Source: Algorimicrobium echini (GTDB lineage Bacteria > Bacteroidota > Bacteroidia > Flavobacteriales > Flavobacteriaceae). Taken from it: a stretch of 64,000 nt of DNA. Below are positions 61,201-64,000 of this stretch, piece by piece. The translations under genes and the position numbers were made by a program. Positions within the stretch are counted from its first letter, which is position 1. Every line of letters starts with the position of its first letter. Below the pieces are notes generated by a model. That model saw only the letters and a list, made by a program, of their open reading frames with translations. It was not told the DNA's origin and did no database searches. The stretch covers positions 131,501-195,500 of the forward strand of contig NZ_FOVN01000005.1 of the NCBI RefSeq assembly GCF_900115185.1, written 5' to 3'.

Positions 61201-64000
61201 TTTCAGCATATACATAAATGGTTTGCGTGCTGGAAATAACATCTCCTGCATTTAAAACCGTACCTGTCCCTCCAGCTGCTGTATAATATGCACCATTTAC
61301 AAGTGCTGGCAATGTATAACTTACACATTCAGTTACGTTTGCAGGTGCATCAACAGTAGGTGTTGTATTAATTGTAACAACAAAGCTACTTTCATCTGTA
61401 CAATTAGGAACGGTTCCCGTTTCAGCATATATAAAAATAGTTTGGGTGGTTGTAATGGCATCACCTGCATTCAAAACCGTACCTGTACCACCAGTCCCTG
61501 TATAATAGTCACCAACGGTTAATGCCGGAAGTGTAAAACTATCACATGCCGTAACATCTGCTATAACATCGGCAGTTGGTGTATTGTTAATGGTAACAAC
61601 AAAACTATTTTCAGCCGAGCAATTTGGTGTTGTTCCTGTTTCAGCATATACAAAAATGGTTTGGGTGCTTGTTATCGGGTCACCTGCATTCAACATGGTT
61701 CCCGTTCCTCCTGTTCCCGTATAATACGTTCCATTAGTTAAAGCAGGCAGCGTATAGCTATCACAAACGGTTACATCCAATGGTGCATCCACCGTTGGTG
61801 TCGTATTGATGGTAACAACAAAACTATTTTCAGCCGAACAATTTGGTGTCGTTCCAGTTTCGGCAAATACAAAAATAGTTTGGGTGGTTGTAATGGCATC
61901 ACCTGCATTCAGAACCATACCTGTTCCTCCTGTACCAGTGTAATATGTACCACTTGATAATGCTGGCAAAGTATAGGTATCACAAGCAGAAACATCTGCA
62001 GGTGCATCAATAGTTGGCGTGTTATTTATGGTAACAACAAAACTATTCTCATCCGTACAATTTGGTGTTGTAGCTGTTTCGCCATACACATATATTGTTT
62101 GCGTGGTTGAAATGGTATCACCTACATTTAATGTAGTTCCCGTTCCTCCAGGTCCAGTAAAGTAATTTCCGCTTACTAAAGCTGGTAGTACATAACTATC
62201 ACAAGCCACAACATCCGTTGGTGCATCAACAGTTGGTGTTGTATTTACAACTACTGTTACCGTGTTAGTTGCCGAATCATTTGGTGCTGTTAAACCACTG
62301 TCGGTTAATGTAACTTCATACGTTGTAGTTGCTGCTGGTGGTGGCGATAATACTAATGTTGAATTGGTACCTAATACCGTTGCATTTCCTTGCTCTGTCC
62401 AGCTATAGCTATACGTTCCTACTGCTGTTCCAGGTGATGGATTTGCCGTTAAAGTAACATCTGCTCCTGCATCATTACAAATGGACGGCATATCAGCGGT
62501 TGCAGTTACCGATATAGTACACACATCAATAGTCGCAACAAAACTATTTTCAGCAAAACAATTAGGCGCTGTTCCTGTTTCTGCGTACACATAAATGGTT
62601 TGTGTAGTGGTAATTAAATCGCCTGCATTTAAAACTGTTCCTGTTCCACCAGGACCTGTATAATAGGTTCCATTTACCAATGCTGGTAAGGCATACTCGT
62701 TACAAACCGTTATATCTGTAGGTGCATCAACCGCTGGTGTGTTATTAATAGTTACAACAAAGCTATTTTCAGAAAAACAATTTGGTGTTGTTGCTGTTTC
62801 AGCATACACATAAATAGTCTGTGACGTATTAATAGATGTACCTGCCGCAATAACTCCGCCTGTTCCACCAGCTCCATTATAATATTGCCCTCCAGTTAAT
62901 GCTGGTAACACATAACTATCACAAGCTGTAACATCGGCAGGATTATCAATTACTGGAGTATCATTTATGGTTACTACAAAACTATTCTCATCAAAACAAT
63001 TTGGTGTTGTTCCTGTTTCAGCATATACATAAATAGTTTGTGTGCTGGTAATGGCATCACCTGCGCTTAATAGGGTTCCTCCACCATTTGCAGCGGTGTA
63101 ATAGTCTCCGCTTACCAATGCTGGTAAGGTATAGGTATCACAAAAAGTAACATCTACTGGTGCGTCAACCATTGGTGTTGTATTAACGGTTACGGTAACT
63201 GTATTGGTGACAGTATCATTTGGTGGCGTTAATCCATCATCTGTTAATGTGACTTCATAGGTTGTTGTTGCTGTAGGAGGTGGCGACAATAGCAAGGTTG
63301 CATTAGTTCCTAAAACTGTGGCGTCTCCTTGAACTGTCCAGCTATAACTATACGTTCCTACGGCAGTTCCTGGCGTTGGTGTTGCTGTTAGGGTAACATC
63401 TGCACCAGCATCATTACAGATAGTTGGCATATCAGCAGTTGCCGTTACAGCCAGTGTGCAACTATCGATGGTTACCACAAAACTATTTTCATCAAAACAA
63501 TTAGGTGTGGTACCTGTTTCGGCATACACATAAATAGTTTGGGTGGCTGTAATTATATCACCAGCATTCAACAAGATCCCTGTCCCTCCTGGACCTCCTG
63601 TTGCTGTATAGTATTCGCCAACAGTTAATGCTGGTAAGGTATAATCGTTACAAGCGGTAACATCTGCAGGACTGTCTGCTGATGGTGTTGTATTGACCGT
63701 TACAGTTGCTGATAATGATACAGCACCACCACAAACCGAATTCAAGTTGTTAGCAGATAATAAATTTATAGTTTGGGTTGTAGTAATTCCAGCAAGGGTA
63801 ATAACTTCAATTCCAGTGGCATCTAGCATAACTGTTTCTGTAGTCCCACCGTTGATATTGTACTCTACGACATCATTTTCTGATCCCGAAATTGTAAATA
63901 CCGCATCGCCTGAATCACATACATCAGCACTTGCTGTAACGGTTACTACAGGTGTTGGCTGTACCACTACAGTTATTGGCCTAAAAGCGGTATAAACATC
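58229..64000 (-). CDS. Giant multi-repeat surface protein with T9SS type B sorting domain (5' truncated)
   Basis: At least 1923 residues; the frame is open to the window edge, so the start lies to the right. From its N-terminal side: an Ig-like stretch; nine 73-residue A modules (core CDSYTLPALxxGxYYTGxGG, TQTIYVYAETGTTPNC, ENSFVVTIN), two of them with a PKD-like insert of about 80 residues; seven B modules of about 100 residues (ICDD ... FDLT ... VTYY ... QTIFVRVEN ... TGCY); two Ig-like domains; and a type B sorting domain (YPLFFTPNNDGDNDTWQI, IYIFDRYGKLVKQL, GWDGNYNGQPLPTSDYWF) of the gliding-motility C-terminal kind. Likely a filamentous adhesin anchored at the surface. Confidence 0.9.
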   Translation of the reverse strand, partial: DVYTAFRPITVVVQPTPVVTVTASADVCDSGDAVFTISGSENDVVEYNINGGTTETVMLDATGIEVITLAGITTTQTINLLSANNLNSVCGGAVSLSATVTVNTTPSADSPADVTACNDYTLPALTVGEYYTATGGPGGTGILLNAGDIITATQTIYVYAETGTTPNCFDENSFVVTIDSCTLAVTATADMPTICNDAGADVTLTATPTPGTAVGTYSYSWTVQGDATVLGTNATLLLSPPPTATTTYEVTLTDDGLTPPNDTVTNTVTVTVNTTPMVDAPVDVTFCDTYTLPALVSGDYYTAANGGGTLLSAGDAITSTQTIYVYAETGTTPNCFDENSFVVTINDTPVIDNPADVTACDSYVLPALTGGQYYNGAGGTGGVIAAGTSINTSQTIYVYAETATTPNCFSENSFVVTINNTPAVDAPTDITVCNEYALPALVNGTYYTGPGGTGTVLNAGDLITTTQTIYVYAETGTAPNCFAENSFVATIDVCTISVTATADMPSICNDAGADVTLTANPSPGTAVGTYSYSWTEQGNATVLGTNSTLVLSPPPAATTTYEVTLTDSGLTAPNDSATNTVTVVVNTTPTVDAPTDVVACDSYVLPALVSGNYFTGPGGTGTTLNVGDTISTTQTIYVYGETATTPNCTDENSFVVTINNTPTIDAPADVSACDTYTLPALSSGTYYTGTGGTGMVLNAGDAITTTQTIFVFAETGTTPNCSAENSFVVTINTTPTVDAPLDVTVCDSYTLPALTNGTYYTGTGGTGTMLNAGDPITSTQTIFVYAETGTTPNCSAENSFVVTINNTPTADVIADVTACDSFTLPALTVGDYYTGTGGTGTVLNAGDAITTTQTIFIYAETGTVPNCTDESSFVVTINTTPTVDAPANVTECVSYTLPALVNGAYYTAAGGTGTVLNAGDVISSTQTIYVYAETGTTPNCFDENSFVVTINPLPNVVDPSPLIVCDDNVADGMTEMDLTTKNNQISGGNTNYVVTYYENLLDAQNGTPQVLPSATAYVGTDGQVLSVRVEDTITGCFDFTTLTLGVVDAPAVPNPAPLRYCDPDNDNLGVFDLTDTRNDIEALDPTFEVSFHLTQTDAENDINPQPDVFTNVAGQIVYIRVDYGSGTGCPTILQLQLIVDDTPEIELNPEPIVLCDDDGTADGMTEFDLTIRNTEILNGLSPLDYSVTYYTDQVGAETGVTAATYIATPAAFTNSDVPNQTIWVRVENNLTTCITITSLELIVNPLPTPVTTTDATLYPICDDSADNDGYAIFDLTNQDSVITGGNSSWTVNYFETMADVTANNPIPDYTAYANTSIGGAPHNPQTIFVTVSSTENGVDCYALSTLTLVVNTLPTPNDMLPDLELCDDNNTGDLEEVFDITVNEAAMLNDFNETVTYHTTMADAESGNNPIPNPTMYPNESPTQTIYVRVTKTGDPADPMDMGTGCYSIVTFDIIVNPLPDTPTSVEDIIACDDPFDNIYTFDLTQRESEILAGQSATDFNVTYYTTLAAAETGMGGIANPSAFPNTVNPQEIFVNIENRVTGCDIATVSFFVIVQEAAVANPDNNLLEFALCDDNMEFDNDPTNDSVGFDLESQNPFVLDGQDPVNFTVTYYTSQTDADLATNAIDTSVPFENSINPQVIFVRVDNDTTVDDICYDTTSMTLMVDPIPAFTLEDSYTLCVNTNGTEVVNSPILDTNLDPSLYTFEWTEAGAPATIIGTNASFEPTTEGIYTVLVTDVNNMCPSMLTTEVILSSPPNLVAEVTTQAFADNHVIVATATGDGSAIFEFSIDNGPWVSNTPNTNTYTFTDVSIGEHTIKARDINGCGEAIETVLVLDYPLFFTPNNDGDNDTWQISGATALQNVKIYIFDRYGKLVKQLNPNGPGWDGNYNGQPLPTSDYWFSIDYQESVDEGMKQFKAHFTLKR
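59009..61146 (-). repeat. Seven B-type repeats of about 95-107 residues
   Basis: Each unit begins near LPxP, carries a CDD(N/D) turn and FDLT, then VTYY, NPxP and a Cys before the TLxLVVNP boundary. They are diverged from each other, so older than the A modules. Confidence 0.8.
61147..63690 (-). repeat. Nine A-type repeats of about 73 residues in a higher-order array
   Basis: Units 1 and 4 (counted from the N-terminal side) each carry the same PKD-like insert (TADMPxICNDAGADVTLTA ... SYSWT), giving two blocks of unit-insert-unit-unit with a period near 945 bp. Units 5-9 follow without inserts. High identity between units predicts recombination. Confidence 0.85.

Noticed and set aside
59009-63690. 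Regularly spaced direct repeats, considered as a CRISPR array
   Set aside because: The repeats are about 220-300 bp, lie in one open reading frame and encode protein modules; there are no short repeats with unique spacers and no cas genes.

Overview
The window reads as chromosomal DNA of a marine-type Flavobacteriaceae bacterium (Bacteroidota). The evidence is AT-rich sequence, promoters of the Bacteroidota TTG-(18-20 nt)-TAnnTTTG form, type IX secretion (T9SS) sorting domains of both types, class III glutamine synthetase, many small flavobacterial lipoproteins and DUFs, and scarce Shine-Dalgarno sequences. Both ends are cut: the left end lies inside a branched-chain aminotransferase gene and the right end inside a giant repeat adhesin gene on the minus strand.

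Layout. 1-8.6 kb: ilvE end, NTP pyrophosphohydrolase, DPP III-like peptidase, SRPBCC/fluoride exporter pair, a two-gene secreted-protein operon (beta-helix protein plus tandem-repeat T9SS protein) and a DUF1684 lipoprotein. 8.6-14.3 kb is the most accessory stretch: MFS transporter, Lrp/AsnC regulator, a half-length DEAD-box protein, SigZ-type sigma factor with an 11-cysteine metallothionein-like peptide upstream, and an inverted-repeat-bounded small gene. 14.4-30 kb: fused B12-dependent acyl-CoA mutase icmF, DUF4197 lipoprotein, two small paralogues, a BtuF-like protein with pyrF, an orphan SMI1/KNR4 gene, prfA, a small ABC pair, B12-dependent ribonucleotide reductase nrdJ, purM and outer-membrane proteins. 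30-38 kb: glnA (type III), Ca/Na antiporter, BlaI/M56 sensor operon, secreted endonuclease I, tRNA-Arg. 38.5-53 kb: housekeeping runs (ohr, clpS, prmA, tpiA, an ABC permease, a DoxX-like protein, DUF1599; divergent folP, lipoprotein and cdaA; ABC exporter with truA; rho). 53-64 kb: rpsT, tRNA-Glu, proS, a Tyr/Gly- and Arg-rich lipoprotein, a FadL-type porin and the adhesin.

How parts fit. The B12-using enzymes icmF and nrdJ and a BtuF-like protein are consistent with reliance on cobalamin, although I see no B12 riboswitch. Three secreted proteins carry T9SS sorting domains, fitting a surface-active, polymer-degrading or gliding lifestyle. The BlaI/M56 pair has a textbook self-regulated promoter: a perfect palindrome fills the spacer between the promoter boxes.

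Most of the window is ordinary housekeeping sequence. The most interesting points are the metallothionein-like peptide and SigZ separated by a strong terminator, the inverted-repeat cassette at 12.6-13.3 kb, a 29-bp terminator duplicated on both sides of one lipoprotein gene, the M56 protease with three plug-like modules, and the higher-order repeat structure of the adhesin. I did not find a complete, clearly new multi-gene system.
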